A stretch of DNA of 64,000 nt from Oerskovia turbata (GCF_000718325.1 NZ_JOFV01000006.1:62001-126000); one strand, 5' to 3'; positions 42,697-51,717 are shown, numbered from the stretch's first letter. Numbers and translations are program-made. Notes: generated by a model from the sequence alone, not told the origin.

Positions 42697-43281
42697 TCAG
42701 GCCAGGTCGAAGTCGGTCAGGCCGAAGATCGAGTGGTACGGCACGCCGAGCGCCTCGATCTTCTCGCGCGCCCCCGTGTCGCGGTCCATGATCGTCGCGA
42801 CACCCACGACCTCGGCGCCCGCAGCCCGCGCCGCCTCGATCGCCGTGATGGGCGAGCCGCCCGTCGTGGTCGTGTCCTCGACGACGACGACCCGGCGCCC
42901 CGCGATCTCCGGCCCCTCGATCTGGCGCTGCATGCCGTGCGCCTTGGCCGCCTTGCGGACCACGAACGCGTCGAGGTCCTGACCGCGCGAGGCGGCGGCG
43001 TGCAGGAGCGCGGTCGCGATCGGGTCGGCGCCCAGCGTCAGGCCGCCCACGGCGTCGACCTCGGCCGTGCCCAGCCCGACCTCCTCGAGCTGGTCCAGCA
43101 GGACGTGCCCGATCAGCGGGGCCGCACGGTGGTGCAGCGTGACGCGGCGCAGGTCCACGTAGTAGTCGGCCTCCTTGCCGGAGGACAGCGTCACCTTCCC
43201 GTGCACGATCGCGAGCTCGGCGATCAGGTCGCGGAGCTGCTCGCGGGGTGTCGGGGACAGGTGCGTGGAGGTCTCGGTCAT
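42697..43281 (-). CDS. pyrE: Orotate phosphoribosyltransferase
   Basis: The 194-residue PyrE attaches orotate to PRPP in pyrimidine synthesis. The PRPP-binding VVVVEDTTTTGGS (about residues 123-135), VVRKAAKAHGMQRQIEG with the catalytic lysines, and GGLTLGADPIA are intact. The ATG at 43281 gives the expected N-terminus. It lies between two related membrane-anchored proteins rather than with other pyr genes. The gap after its stop contains a short GC-rich tandem repeat (CCCGTCGCGGG twice). Confidence 0.96.
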   Translation of the reverse strand: MTETSTHLSPTPREQLRDLIAELAIVHGKVTLSSGKEADYYVDLRRVTLHHRAAPLIGHVLLDQLEEVGLGTAEVDAVGGLTLGADPIATALLHAAASRGQDLDAFVVRKAAKAHGMQRQIEGPEIAGRRVVVVEDTTTTGGSPITAIEAARAAGAEVVGVATIMDRDTGAREKIEALGVPYHSIFGLTDFDLA

Positions 43282-43291
43282 GGGGTCAAGG

Positions 43292-44017
43292 CTAACGGTC
43301 CGGCGCCTGCGCCGGCCGTGCGTCCTCGCCCTCCGGACGCCCGGGGGCACCGACGTGCCCGAGCACACCGGCGAGCAGCAGCGCGAGGTCGCGCACGTCC
43401 TCGACCGGCGCCGGGCCGTCCGTCCACGACAGGAGCGCTCCCGACTCGAACCGCAGCCGCGTCCCGGCGTACGCGGGGGCCAGGAGCTCCTGCCGCACGC
43501 GCGCCGTCAGGAGCTCGTGAGCCGCGAGCTCGTCGGGGGCCCGCACCGTCCAGGCCGCGGCGAACGCGGGTTCGTCGAACACGACCTCGCGCCCCACGAC
43601 CCGCTGGACCGACGGCTGCCGGTAGCCCACGGGCACGACCTCGACCGTCGGGACGTCCCACGGGGCGTCGAGGGCCACGACCTGGCACTCGACCATCGTG
43701 GGGCGTCCGCGGCCCGCCATGGTCGCGGCCGAGCGCCACGCGTACCGGAACGTCGTCAGCGGGCGGCCCTCGAACGTCCCTCGCCGCAGGTCCTCGACAC
43801 GGCCCCGGTCCTGGACGTCGAACGGGGCGCCCCGCCACCGGTCGAGCAACGCGTCCTCGGGCGGTGCGCCCTCCCAGCCGAGGTCACGGAGCAGCGCGTC
43901 CTGCGTTCCCCGCCGCGCCCGCCGGGCGACGACGCCCAGCACGGCCACCGCGACCACGAGCACCAGCAGGACCCCCAGCACGACCAGCCCGACGACGGAC
44001 TCCCTGCTCATGTGCAC
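43292..44017 (-). CDS. Membrane-anchored protein of unknown function, paralogue 2
   Basis: The 241-residue protein has an N-terminal transmembrane helix (VVGLVVLGVLLVLVVAVAVLG) followed by the same domain as the gene at 41853, recognisable by RWRGAPFD, FEGR and the ALLSWTDGPAPVEDV region near the end. The start is ATG 44017 or the second ATG at 44011. It lies 10 bases upstream of pyrE, so the two may be co-transcribed. No catalytic motif is seen. Confidence 0.75.
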   Translation of the reverse strand: MHMSRESVVGLVVLGVLLVLVVAVAVLGVVARRARRGTQDALLRDLGWEGAPPEDALLDRWRGAPFDVQDRGRVEDLRRGTFEGRPLTTFRYAWRSAATMAGRGRPTMVECQVVALDAPWDVPTVEVVPVGYRQPSVQRVVGREVVFDEPAFAAAWTVRAPDELAAHELLTARVRQELLAPAYAGTRLRFESGALLSWTDGPAPVEDVRDLALLLAGVLGHVGAPGRPEGEDARPAQAPDR

Positions 44018-44038
44018 CTCCCCCTGCGCCGCACTCCC

Positions 44039-44797
44039 CTAGCGTCCCTCGAACGCCCGGACGGCCGCGCGCGGCGCGACCCGCAGCAGTCCCGACGCCA
44101 GGCGGTACCGCAGCGAGGGCGTCGAGATCACGACGCCGCGGCGCACGTCTGCGAGGGCGGCCGCGACGACCCGGTCGGCGTTCAGCCACGCGACCTCGGG
44201 CAGCTGCGTGTAGTCGATCCCGGCGCGCTCGTGGAACTCGGTGTGCGTGAGCCCGGGGCACAGGGCCGTGGCCGTGACGCCCGTCCCGCGCAGCTCGACC
44301 GCGAGCCCCTCGGTGAAGGTCCGCACCCACGCCTTGGCGGCCGAGTAGGTCCCGCTCGCGGTGAGCGCCGCGACCGACGCGACGTTCAGGATCGCGCCGC
44401 GCCCGCGCTCGGTCATCTGGCCCGCCGCGGCGTGCGACAGCACGAGGACGGCGCGCACCATGACGTCCAGGGCCGTGACCTCGGCGTCGACGTCGCCGCC
44501 CACGAAGCGCTGGTGCACCGCGTAGCCGGCGTTGTTGACGAGCAGGCCCACGGGGCGATCCTCGGGTTCCACGAGGGCGAGACGCGCTGCGACGCGCGCG
44601 ACGTCGTCGGGCACCGAGAGGTCCGCCGGGAGCACCTGGACCCGCACGCCCGCGGCCGCACGGATCTGCGCCGCGACACGCTCGAGGCGTTCCTCGTCGC
44701 GCGCGACGAGGACCAGGTCGTGACGGGCCGTCGCCAGCTGCCACGCGAACTCGAGCCCCAGGCCGGCGCTGGCGCCGGTGATCAGTGCAGTCGCCAT
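44039..44797 (-). CDS. Short-chain dehydrogenase/reductase
   Basis: The 252-residue classical SDR has the dinucleotide motif TGASAGLG (residues 8-15), the NNAGYA motif near residue 87, the catalytic Ser in NVASVAAL and the YSAAKAW Tyr-x-x-x-Lys. The arginine after the first strand region (ARDEERLE) suggests NADP preference. The substrate is unknown. It is divergent from xth, with about 114 bases between the starts. Confidence 0.9.
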   Translation of the reverse strand: MATALITGASAGLGLEFAWQLATARHDLVLVARDEERLERVAAQIRAAAGVRVQVLPADLSVPDDVARVAARLALVEPEDRPVGLLVNNAGYAVHQRFVGGDVDAEVTALDVMVRAVLVLSHAAAGQMTERGRGAILNVASVAALTASGTYSAAKAWVRTFTEGLAVELRGTGVTATALCPGLTHTEFHERAGIDYTQLPEVAWLNADRVVAAALADVRRGVVISTPSLRYRLASGLLRVAPRAAVRAFEGR

Positions 44798-44911
44798 GGC
44801 CTCAGCCTAGGGGGCGCGGGGCGGTCAGGAGACCCGCACGCCCGACGGCGCCGCGCACCCGCTCCCGCCGCCTCGCCCCACGGCGTCGGCCGCCCCGGAT
44901 AGCCTGTCGCC

Positions 44912-45703
44912 ATGCGTCTCGCCACCTGGAACATCAACTCGATCCGAGCCCGCGCCGAGCGGGCCGTCGCCTTCCTCGAACGATCGGGCACCGACGTGCT
45001 CGCGCTGCAGGAGACCAAGTGCAAGGACGCCCAGTTCCCGCACGAGGTCTTCGAGGCCGCGGGCTACGAGGTCGCGCACTTCGGCCTGAGCCAGTGGAAC
45101 GGCGTCGCGATCGCCTCCCGCGTGGGCATCGAGGACGTCGAGACGGGCTTCGCGACGCAGCCACACTTCGGGGCCGAGCCGCACCTGGAGGCCCGCGCGA
45201 TCGGGGCGACGTGCGGAGGCGTGCGCGTGTGGAGCCTGTACGTGCCCCACGGCCGCGCGCTCGACGACCCGCACTACCCGTACAAGCTCGAGTGGCTGCA
45301 CAACCTGCGCACCCAGGCCGCGGGATGGCTCGAGGCCGACCCCGCGGCGCAGGTCGCGCTCGTCGGGGACTGGAACGTCGCGCCGCTCGACACCGACGTG
45401 TGGGACCCGGCCGTGTTCGCGGGGCACACGCACACCTCCCCGGCCGAGAGGGCGGCGTTCTCGGCGTTCGCGGCGGCCGGGTACAACGAGGTCACGCGGG
45501 ACTTCTTCCCCGAGGAGCACAAGTACACGTACTGGGACTACCAGCAGCTGCGCTTCCCCAAGAACCAGGGCATGCGGATCGACTACGCCTACCTGTCGCC
45601 CGCGCTGCGTGCCCGCGCGACGGGCGTCGAGATCGACCGCGACGAGCGCAAGGGCAAGGGCGCCTCGGACCACGTCCCGGTCATCGTGGACCTGACAGAC
45701 TGA
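44912..45703 (+). CDS. xth: Exodeoxyribonuclease III (AP endonuclease)
   Basis: The 263-residue exonuclease III family protein acts in base-excision repair at abasic sites and on 3' ends. The metal and catalytic residues are in TWNINSIRAR, LQETKC, GDWNVAPLDTD, RIDYAYLSP and ASDHVPVI. The length matches the Xth/XthA group. A long perfect palindrome begins 25 bases after the stop and is a likely terminator. Confidence 0.95.
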   Translation: MRLATWNINSIRARAERAVAFLERSGTDVLALQETKCKDAQFPHEVFEAAGYEVAHFGLSQWNGVAIASRVGIEDVETGFATQPHFGAEPHLEARAIGATCGGVRVWSLYVPHGRALDDPHYPYKLEWLHNLRTQAAGWLEADPAAQVALVGDWNVAPLDTDVWDPAVFAGHTHTSPAERAAFSAFAAAGYNEVTRDFFPEEHKYTYWDYQQLRFPKNQGMRIDYAYLSPALRARATGVEIDRDERKGKGASDHVPVIVDLTD

Positions 45704-45727
45704 CGTCCCGCCCTCCGGAAACGCTGA

Positions 45728-45778
45728 GTGCGGAGTTCTTGTGCGACATGCCGGGCGTGTCGCACAAGAACTCCGCAC
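45728..45778. repeat. Long perfect palindrome, TGCGGAGTTCTTG family, copy D
   Basis: The 21-base arms 45728-45748 and 45758-45778 are perfectly complementary around a 9-base loop. The same arm sequence recurs at 61258-61322. It lies in the gap after xth and before the DUF559-type gene. It could work as a terminator, but the sequence conservation between two distant sites goes beyond what a terminator needs. Confidence 0.85.
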
Positions 45779-45881
45779 CCACGGGTCGGTGACCCGACAC
45801 AGGAGGCTGTGGACGGCCCTGTTCTCCACAGGGCGGTCGCTCACCCAGCGCTGAGCGACCGACGTCCGGCAGCCTGCTCGA

Positions 45882-46835
45882 ATGACGACGCCACCTCGGC
45901 CCGAAGGCCCGTTCCTTGCCCGCACCGCGCTCGCTGCCGGGGAGTCGCCGCACGAGCTCCGCCAACCGTGGTGGGGGTCGCCGTTCCGTGGAGTCCGGAC
46001 CGTCGGGGAGCAGGACCCCCACGACGTCACGGCACGGTGCCGGGCAGCCGCGCTGTTCGTCCCGCCCCCGGCAGCGTTCAGTCACGTCACCGCCCTACGT
46101 CTCCTCGGTGTCGAGGTCCCCTGGAGGATGGAACGACGCCCAGGATCGTCAGTCACCGCTCCGGACGACGTCGAACCGCTGCACGTCGTCGCACCGCGGC
46201 GAGCCCAGCGCTCGACCCGGGCGGGGATCGTCTGGCACTTCTGCGGTCAGTCGAACCTGACGACGGTGCTGCATCAGGGGCTGCTCGTGACGTCGGCTGC
46301 TCAGACCTGGCTCCATCTGTCGCACCGGCTGACCATCGACGAGCTGGTCGTCCTGGGCGACGCGATGCTCCGGCGCAAGGGAGCGGCCACGAACCTCGCC
46401 GAGCTGCGCACCCTCACGGACTCGACCCGCAAGATGAAGGGGCTGACGAAGGCCCGCGCTGCGCTCGATCTCGTCCAGACTGGTACGGACTCCAGCATGG
46501 AGACCAGGGCCAGGCTCCTGCTTGTCCACGCCGGGCTTCCCTGCCCGGTCGTCAACCGGGCGGCGATCGACGACCAGGGCCGTTTCCTCGCCCTGCCCGA
46601 CATGTCCTACCCCGAGCGACGCATCGCGATCGAGTACGACGGCGACGTCCACCGCACCGACCCCGCCACCTGGCGGCGCGGACGCTGGGGTCAGCCCAGA
46701 GTGACTACCACCTTGACCTCGGAGCCCTCGGGCTGCACCGGGACCGGCTGCGTCGGGTCGAGCGGGGCGCCGTCGAGCGTCACCGACTTCACGCCCTTGG
46801 ACACGTGGTCGGGGTTGCGGACCTCGATCTCGTAG
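45882..46835 (+). pseudogene. Truncated DUF559/AbiEi-like protein gene
   Basis: The product resembles the common actinobacterial proteins that join an AbiEi-like N-terminal region (AFSHVTALRLLGVEVPWR) to a DUF559/VSR-like endonuclease fold (RIAIEYDGDVHRTDPATWRR). After the last motif, at about base 46685, the usual domain end (about 30-40 residues) is missing. The frame runs instead through antisense of the cellobiose phosphorylase 3' end to a stop at 46835. The junction coincides with the stop codon of that gene at 46691. It is therefore probably a truncated pseudogene left by a rearrangement, although a chimeric protein could be made. Confidence 0.65.
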
Positions 46836-49147
46836 ACCGCCCCGCGCCACTCACGGCGCACCTCGAAGCCGTCCCAGTCCTTGGGGATCGACGGGTCGAC
46901 GACCAGGCCGTCGAGGGCCAGGCGCACACCGAGGATGTACTTCGTCGCGGCCGTGTACATCCAGCCCGCCGTACCCGTGAGCCACGGGTTCTGCGCCTTG
47001 CCGAACCACTCGTGGTCGCGGCCGTACAGGAACTGCACGTAGGCGTAGGGCTCGGCCCCGCGGACCTCGATGTTGTCGTTCTGGTTGTACGGCAGGATCG
47101 CGTCGTAGAACTGCACGGCCTCGTCACCGCGGCCCAGCATGGCCTCGGCGATGATCGGCCACGCGTTCGGGTGCGAGAAGATCGCCGCGTTCTCCTTGAT
47201 GCCCGGGTACACGCGCGTCACGAAGCCGACCGTGTCGTCGATCTTGGTGAACGCCGGCCAGTTCAGGTGGTTGCCGTACTCCGACCCCAGGAGCTCGCGC
47301 ACCGAGTCCATCGACGCCACGCCACGCTCCTGCGTCGTGATGCCCGCGATGACGGGCCACGCCTGGTGCTCGAGGAAGATCTTGCCCTCGTCGTTGTCGT
47401 TCGAGCCGATCTTGACGCCGTCACGCGTGTAGCCGCGGATCCACCAGGCGCCGTCCCAGAGCTGGGTGTCGGCGACCTTCGCGATGCGCTCGAGCTCGGC
47501 CTCGTACTTGGCGACGTCCGCTGCCGCGCTCTGGTCCCCGCCGGCCGCACGGTGCCGTGCGACCTCCAGGAACGCCTGGATGGCCCACGCGTGCAGGAAC
47601 GTGACCAGCGAGGTCTCGCCGCCGCCGAGGTTGAGGCAGTCGTTCCAGTCCGCACGCAGCCCCAGGGCCACGCCGTTCTGGCCGATCTGCTCGCTCGAGA
47701 AGTCGAGCGCACGCGTGAGGTGCTCGTACACCGTGGCGGGCGTGCCCTCGGCGAACGGGATCACCTCGTCGAGGAACTCGAGGCGACCGGTCTCCTTGAC
47801 GAACTCCACGACCGACGGCACGAGCCACAGGTGGTCGTCCGAGCACGTGTCCTCGAGCCCGTGGATGAGGTCCTTGGGGTCGGGCGTCGGGACGATCGTG
47901 GGCGACGGGACGTCGGGCAGCTTGGGCGCGTCCGGGTCGAACGCCTTGGGCTCGAACAGGTGCAGGCCGTACCCGGCCTCCGTCTGGGCCCGCAGGAGCT
48001 CGACGATGCGCTGATGCGTCTTGGTCGGGTTGGTGTGGATGACGCTCATGACGTCCTGAGCCGTGTCGCGGAAGCCCAGGCCGCTGCGGCCACCGACCTC
48101 GACGAACGACGCGAACCGCGACCACACGACACAGGTCTCCGCCTGGAGCAGCGTCCACGAGTTGATCATGGTGTTCATGCCCTCGTGGGGCGTGCGGATG
48201 CGCAGCTTGTCCTGCTTGGCCTTCCAGTACGCGGCCAGGCGTGCACGCTCGGCGTCGACGGTCGCGACGTCCGCGTACTTGGCCTGCATCGCACGTCCGG
48301 CCTCGGCGCGCGAGCCGTAGCCGAGCATGTAGACCAGGCGCTTGGTCTCACCCGGCTGGAGCGTGATCTTGTGCTGGAGCGAGCCGCAGTGGTTCTGCGT
48401 CGTCGCGCTCTCGTTCGAGCCGTGCCCGCGCTCGATCGCGATCGGGTTGGCCTCCGAGCGGTAGGGGCCGATGAAGTTGTCGCGCAGCGAGTCGTACGAC
48501 GACGGCGTCTCGCTCGACGCGAAGTAGTGGAACGTCCACGGCTCGTAGTAGGCGTCGTACTCGATGATGCCGTCCTCGTAGGACGAACCCGTCGAGTAGA
48601 GCGACATCTGCAGGTTCTGGTTGTCGATCGTGATCGTGTGGAAGGAGAACTCCACGTACGACCCGACGCTCAGCTCGCGGACCTCGTCGGTCGTGTTCGT
48701 CAGGCGCACGTCCCAGATCTCGACGTCGTCGTCCAGGGGGATGAAGATCGTCTGCTGGGCGTCGATGCCCTTGTACTGCGCCTCGAACGTCGAGTAGCTC
48801 AGGCCGTGGCGCGTCGTCCAGCGACCGGCACCGCCTGAGGGGTCCAGTGGCGCCCCGTCCTCCGCGAGCGGCTTGCCCACCGGCTGCCACGACACCGACC
48901 AGAAGTCGCCGTCGGCCTCGTCACGCAGGTACACGTAGTGCCCCGGGCGGTCGAGCGGGACGCCGTTCTGGCGGAACCGCGAGATGCGACCCGTCTGCGC
49001 CGACTTGTAGTACGAGTAGCCGCCGCCGTTGTGCGACAGCACGGTGCAGAAGTCCTTGGTGCCCAGGTAGTTCGTCCACGAGACGGGGACGTCTGGGCGC
49101 TCGATGACGTACTCGTCACGAGCGGTGTCGAAGTGGCCGTAGCGCAT
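46691..49147 (-). CDS. cbp: Cellobiose phosphorylase (GH94)
   Basis: The 818-residue enzyme is close in length and sequence to Cellulomonas cellobiose phosphorylase and starts with the same MRYGHFD. It converts cellobiose and phosphate to glucose 1-phosphate and glucose. The (alpha/alpha)6 catalytic domain contains GGRSGLGFRDTAQD (residues ~352-365) and the general-acid region LRADWNDCLNLGGGET, with Asp503 the likely catalytic residue. The N-terminal beta-sandwich is intact. No signal peptide is present, so the enzyme is cytoplasmic. It follows a nucleotidyltransferase-phosphoglucomutase fusion by 54 bases on the same strand, which fits glucose 1-phosphate being the shared metabolite. Confidence 0.96.
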   Translation of the reverse strand: MRYGHFDTARDEYVIERPDVPVSWTNYLGTKDFCTVLSHNGGGYSYYKSAQTGRISRFRQNGVPLDRPGHYVYLRDEADGDFWSVSWQPVGKPLAEDGAPLDPSGGAGRWTTRHGLSYSTFEAQYKGIDAQQTIFIPLDDDVEIWDVRLTNTTDEVRELSVGSYVEFSFHTITIDNQNLQMSLYSTGSSYEDGIIEYDAYYEPWTFHYFASSETPSSYDSLRDNFIGPYRSEANPIAIERGHGSNESATTQNHCGSLQHKITLQPGETKRLVYMLGYGSRAEAGRAMQAKYADVATVDAERARLAAYWKAKQDKLRIRTPHEGMNTMINSWTLLQAETCVVWSRFASFVEVGGRSGLGFRDTAQDVMSVIHTNPTKTHQRIVELLRAQTEAGYGLHLFEPKAFDPDAPKLPDVPSPTIVPTPDPKDLIHGLEDTCSDDHLWLVPSVVEFVKETGRLEFLDEVIPFAEGTPATVYEHLTRALDFSSEQIGQNGVALGLRADWNDCLNLGGGETSLVTFLHAWAIQAFLEVARHRAAGGDQSAAADVAKYEAELERIAKVADTQLWDGAWWIRGYTRDGVKIGSNDNDEGKIFLEHQAWPVIAGITTQERGVASMDSVRELLGSEYGNHLNWPAFTKIDDTVGFVTRVYPGIKENAAIFSHPNAWPIIAEAMLGRGDEAVQFYDAILPYNQNDNIEVRGAEPYAYVQFLYGRDHEWFGKAQNPWLTGTAGWMYTAATKYILGVRLALDGLVVDPSIPKDWDGFEVRREWRGAVYEIEVRNPDHVSKGVKSVTLDGAPLDPTQPVPVQPEGSEVKVVVTLG

Positions 49148-49201
49148 CGTCGGGTCGGTTCCTGTCGGTGAGAGGTGCGGGTGGGTGGGGGGTGCTCGGG
49201 C

Positions 49202-51424
49202 TCAGACGCCGGCGGTGACGAAGCCCTTGAGCCAGTCGAGCAGCTCGGCGGCCTTCTCGGGCGAGTCCGCCTCGACGAACATGCGCAGGACGGGCTCGGT
49301 CCCGGAGAACCGCAGGAGCGCCCAGTTGTCGTTCTCGAGGACGATCTTGGTGCCGTCGAGGTGGGAGATGCTCACGACCGGGTAGGGGCCGATGTGCGTG
49401 AGCGGGTCCGCCTCGAGGCGGCGGGGCACGGCGACCCGCATCTCCGGCGTGGAGTCCACACCGGCCTCGAGCGTGTAGAGGCGCCCCGTGATCTCGTAGA
49501 TCATCTCGCGGAGCTCGGAGATCTTCTTGCCCGTGCGGGCCAGCATCTCCACGACCAGGGCGCACGCGAAGATGCCGTCCTTGCCGAGGATCCAGCCGCG
49601 GACCGTGAGGCCGCCCGACGACTCGCCGCCGAGGACGGCGCCGATCTCCTCCATGCCGGCCGTGACGTGCTTGAACCCGACCTTGACCTCGCGCGACTCC
49701 TCACCGAAGTGCGCGGCGAGCCGGTCCAGCAGGTGCGTCGTCGCCAGGTTGCGCACGACGCCGCCCTTCTCGCCACGGAACTCGTGCAGGTACCAGTACA
49801 GGAGGAGCAGGAGGTCGTTCGTCGAGATGTACTCGCCCGTCTCGTCGACGATCCCGATGCGGTCCGAGTCGCCGTCGGTCGCCATGCCCAGGTCGTAGCG
49901 GCCACCGCCCTGCTGGATCATCGAGATCAGCGTGGACAGCCGCTGGAGGTCCGGTGCGGGGGCGATGCCACCGAACAGCGGGTTGTGCGACGCGTGGATG
50001 AACTCGGAACGCACGCGCATGTCGTTGAGGATCGTGCCGAGCGTGAGCTGGCTCGTGCCGTACATCGGGTCGACGATCACGCGCAGGTCCGAGCCGCGGA
50101 CGGCGTCGACGTCGACGATCTTCTCGATCGCGTCGACGTAGGGCTCGGTGAGGACCCTGTCCACGACGAGGCCGGCCTTGCGCGCGACCGCGAGGTCGAG
50201 CGTGATGACGTCGTCGACGCTGAGCGCGTTGGCCTCGTCCTGGTAACGGTCGGTCTCGTCGTCCAGGGGCAGCGAGCCGTCCTGGCGGAACACCTTCATG
50301 CCGTTCCACTCGGGCGGGTTGTGGCTCGAGGTGACGATGATGCCGTACGCCGCGCCGAGGTACGGGGCGGCGAACGTCACGAGGGGCGTGGGGACGTCGT
50401 CGGGCAGGAGCGTGACCGGGATGTTGTTGCCCGCGAAGACCTCGGCCGCCGCGATCGCCGACTCGCGCGAGAGGAAGCGGCGGTCGCCGCCGATCACGAC
50501 GCCCAGGCCGTCGATGCCCTTGCGGACCGTCTCGTTCGCGATCGCCTGGCACAGACGGCGCACGTTGGCGAGCGTGTAGCCCTCACCGATGATCGCGCGC
50601 CACCCGCCCGTGCCGAACACGATCTTCGTGTCGGTGTTCTTCTTGGGCATGAACAGGCGCTTGAGGAGGATGTCCGCGGCCTCCTGCAGCTCGTCGGCGG
50701 TGTTGATGCCCCGGACCTCGTCGGTGTCGTAGATGCGGTACGACGAGATGCTCTTGTGCTTGGCGATGACCCGGCGCGCGAGCTCGGTGAGCCGGTGCTC
50801 GCCCCCGGCGACCATGGCCTCGAGCTCGGTGAACAGCAGGCTCGGGGCCGCGACGTAGGCGCCCACGTTGACCTCGATGGGCTCGCCGTCGGCGTGCGCG
50901 TCGGCAGGCCGGTCCTCCTCCTCGAGGATCGCGGTGATCTCGCCGTCGTGGCGGACGATGCGTCCGTAGGTGGGCAGGTCCTCGGTCACCACGGCTGCGA
51001 GCAACGACAGGTCGGCGCCCTTGAGCGTGTGGCGGGTCAGGAGCCCCAGCAGAGACTCGGAGCGCAGGAGCGGGGTGTCCGCGTAGGCCACGAGGACCTC
51101 GCTCGCGGGCGTCCCGAGCGCCTCGACCGCAGCGCGGGCCGCGAGCACGGCACCGCCCGTCCCCGGCAGGTCCCGCTGCTCGACGTACCGGAATCCTTCG
51201 CCCAGCAGCCCGCGGACGGTCGTGTCGCCGGGCGCCACGACGACCACGATGCGGTCGTCGGAGATGATCTTGCGGACGTTCGCGACCGCGAGCTGGACGA
51301 CGGTCGCGTCGCCGAGCGGGCGGGTGATGAGCTCGCGGGACTCGTCGTCGTGACCTGCGGCGAGAACCACCGCCGCTCGATCGTTCGTCGTGGCGGAAAC
51401 CTGTACGGCCTGTGGCAGGGTCAT
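49202..51424 (-). CDS. Nucleotidyltransferase-like / phosphoglucomutase fusion protein
   Basis: The 740-residue protein joins a GlmU/RmlA-like nucleotidyltransferase fold (about residues 10-255) to a complete alpha-D-phosphohexomutase (about 262-740). The mutase has the phosphoserine loop TSSHNPPEWNG (Ser near 365), the metal loop DGDSDR, GGESSGGL and a C-terminal RFSGTEP phosphate-binding loop. In the first domain the usual GxGTRM..K signature is replaced by VLAAGHDDESRELITR, while VAYADTPLL and the EVNVGAYV sugar region remain, so activity is doubtful. The ATG at 51424 follows GAGGAC. Placed before cellobiose phosphorylase, the mutase would convert its glucose 1-phosphate to glucose 6-phosphate. 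Confidence 0.85.
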   Translation of the reverse strand: MTLPQAVQVSATTNDRAAVVLAAGHDDESRELITRPLGDATVVQLAVANVRKIISDDRIVVVVAPGDTTVRGLLGEGFRYVEQRDLPGTGGAVLAARAAVEALGTPASEVLVAYADTPLLRSESLLGLLTRHTLKGADLSLLAAVVTEDLPTYGRIVRHDGEITAILEEEDRPADAHADGEPIEVNVGAYVAAPSLLFTELEAMVAGGEHRLTELARRVIAKHKSISSYRIYDTDEVRGINTADELQEAADILLKRLFMPKKNTDTKIVFGTGGWRAIIGEGYTLANVRRLCQAIANETVRKGIDGLGVVIGGDRRFLSRESAIAAAEVFAGNNIPVTLLPDDVPTPLVTFAAPYLGAAYGIIVTSSHNPPEWNGMKVFRQDGSLPLDDETDRYQDEANALSVDDVITLDLAVARKAGLVVDRVLTEPYVDAIEKIVDVDAVRGSDLRVIVDPMYGTSQLTLGTILNDMRVRSEFIHASHNPLFGGIAPAPDLQRLSTLISMIQQGGGRYDLGMATDGDSDRIGIVDETGEYISTNDLLLLLYWYLHEFRGEKGGVVRNLATTHLLDRLAAHFGEESREVKVGFKHVTAGMEEIGAVLGGESSGGLTVRGWILGKDGIFACALVVEMLARTGKKISELREMIYEITGRLYTLEAGVDSTPEMRVAVPRRLEADPLTHIGPYPVVSISHLDGTKIVLENDNWALLRFSGTEPVLRMFVEADSPEKAAELLDWLKGFVTAGV

Positions 51425-51524
51425 GACGTCCTCACTGCTCGGTGATGCGTCGTGCGCGGCCCGTGCAGACCGCGCTCGGTAGGGCACCGGAGAGCCGAGC
51501 GAAAAAAGCACGACTCCTTCCAAA

Positions 51525-51540
51525 TCCCTCGCGCGAGGGA
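51525..51540. promoter_or_regulatory. Perfect 16-base palindrome upstream of the phosphoglucomutase fusion gene
   Basis: TCCCTCGCGCGAGGGA lies about 100 bases upstream of the start codon at 51424, in a 293-base gap that also holds a few AT-rich patches (for example AAAAAAG just downstream). It could be an operator for the cellobiose genes. A hairpin in the leader is the alternative. It does not match the CebR box that I remember (TGGGAGCGCTCCCA) beyond the general GAGGG/CCCTC character. Confidence 0.4.
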
Positions 51541-51717
51541 CCGCGGATGCCCGGTACCACCACCGATCATAGACGCGACGAGCGGCGTCCCGAAGGCCCC
51601 CGGGGGCTTTGGGGTGGAATCCTCACAAAATATTCGTCCACCGCGCTGGTGCGTGCCCGGCACAGCGACCTGTGGGTGCTCTCGGCAGGGGGGGCGCGCC
51701 ATGGCTACGGTTCTCCC

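Noticed and set aside
45728..45778. CRISPR repeat candidate
   Set aside because: It is a single palindrome with one distant copy, without regular spacers or cas genes.
51425..51717. Intact insertion sequence or small RNA gene in the gap before the DUF4190 genes
   Set aside because: The gap is only 293 bases, with one palindrome and no terminal repeats, transposase fragment or conserved RNA motif.
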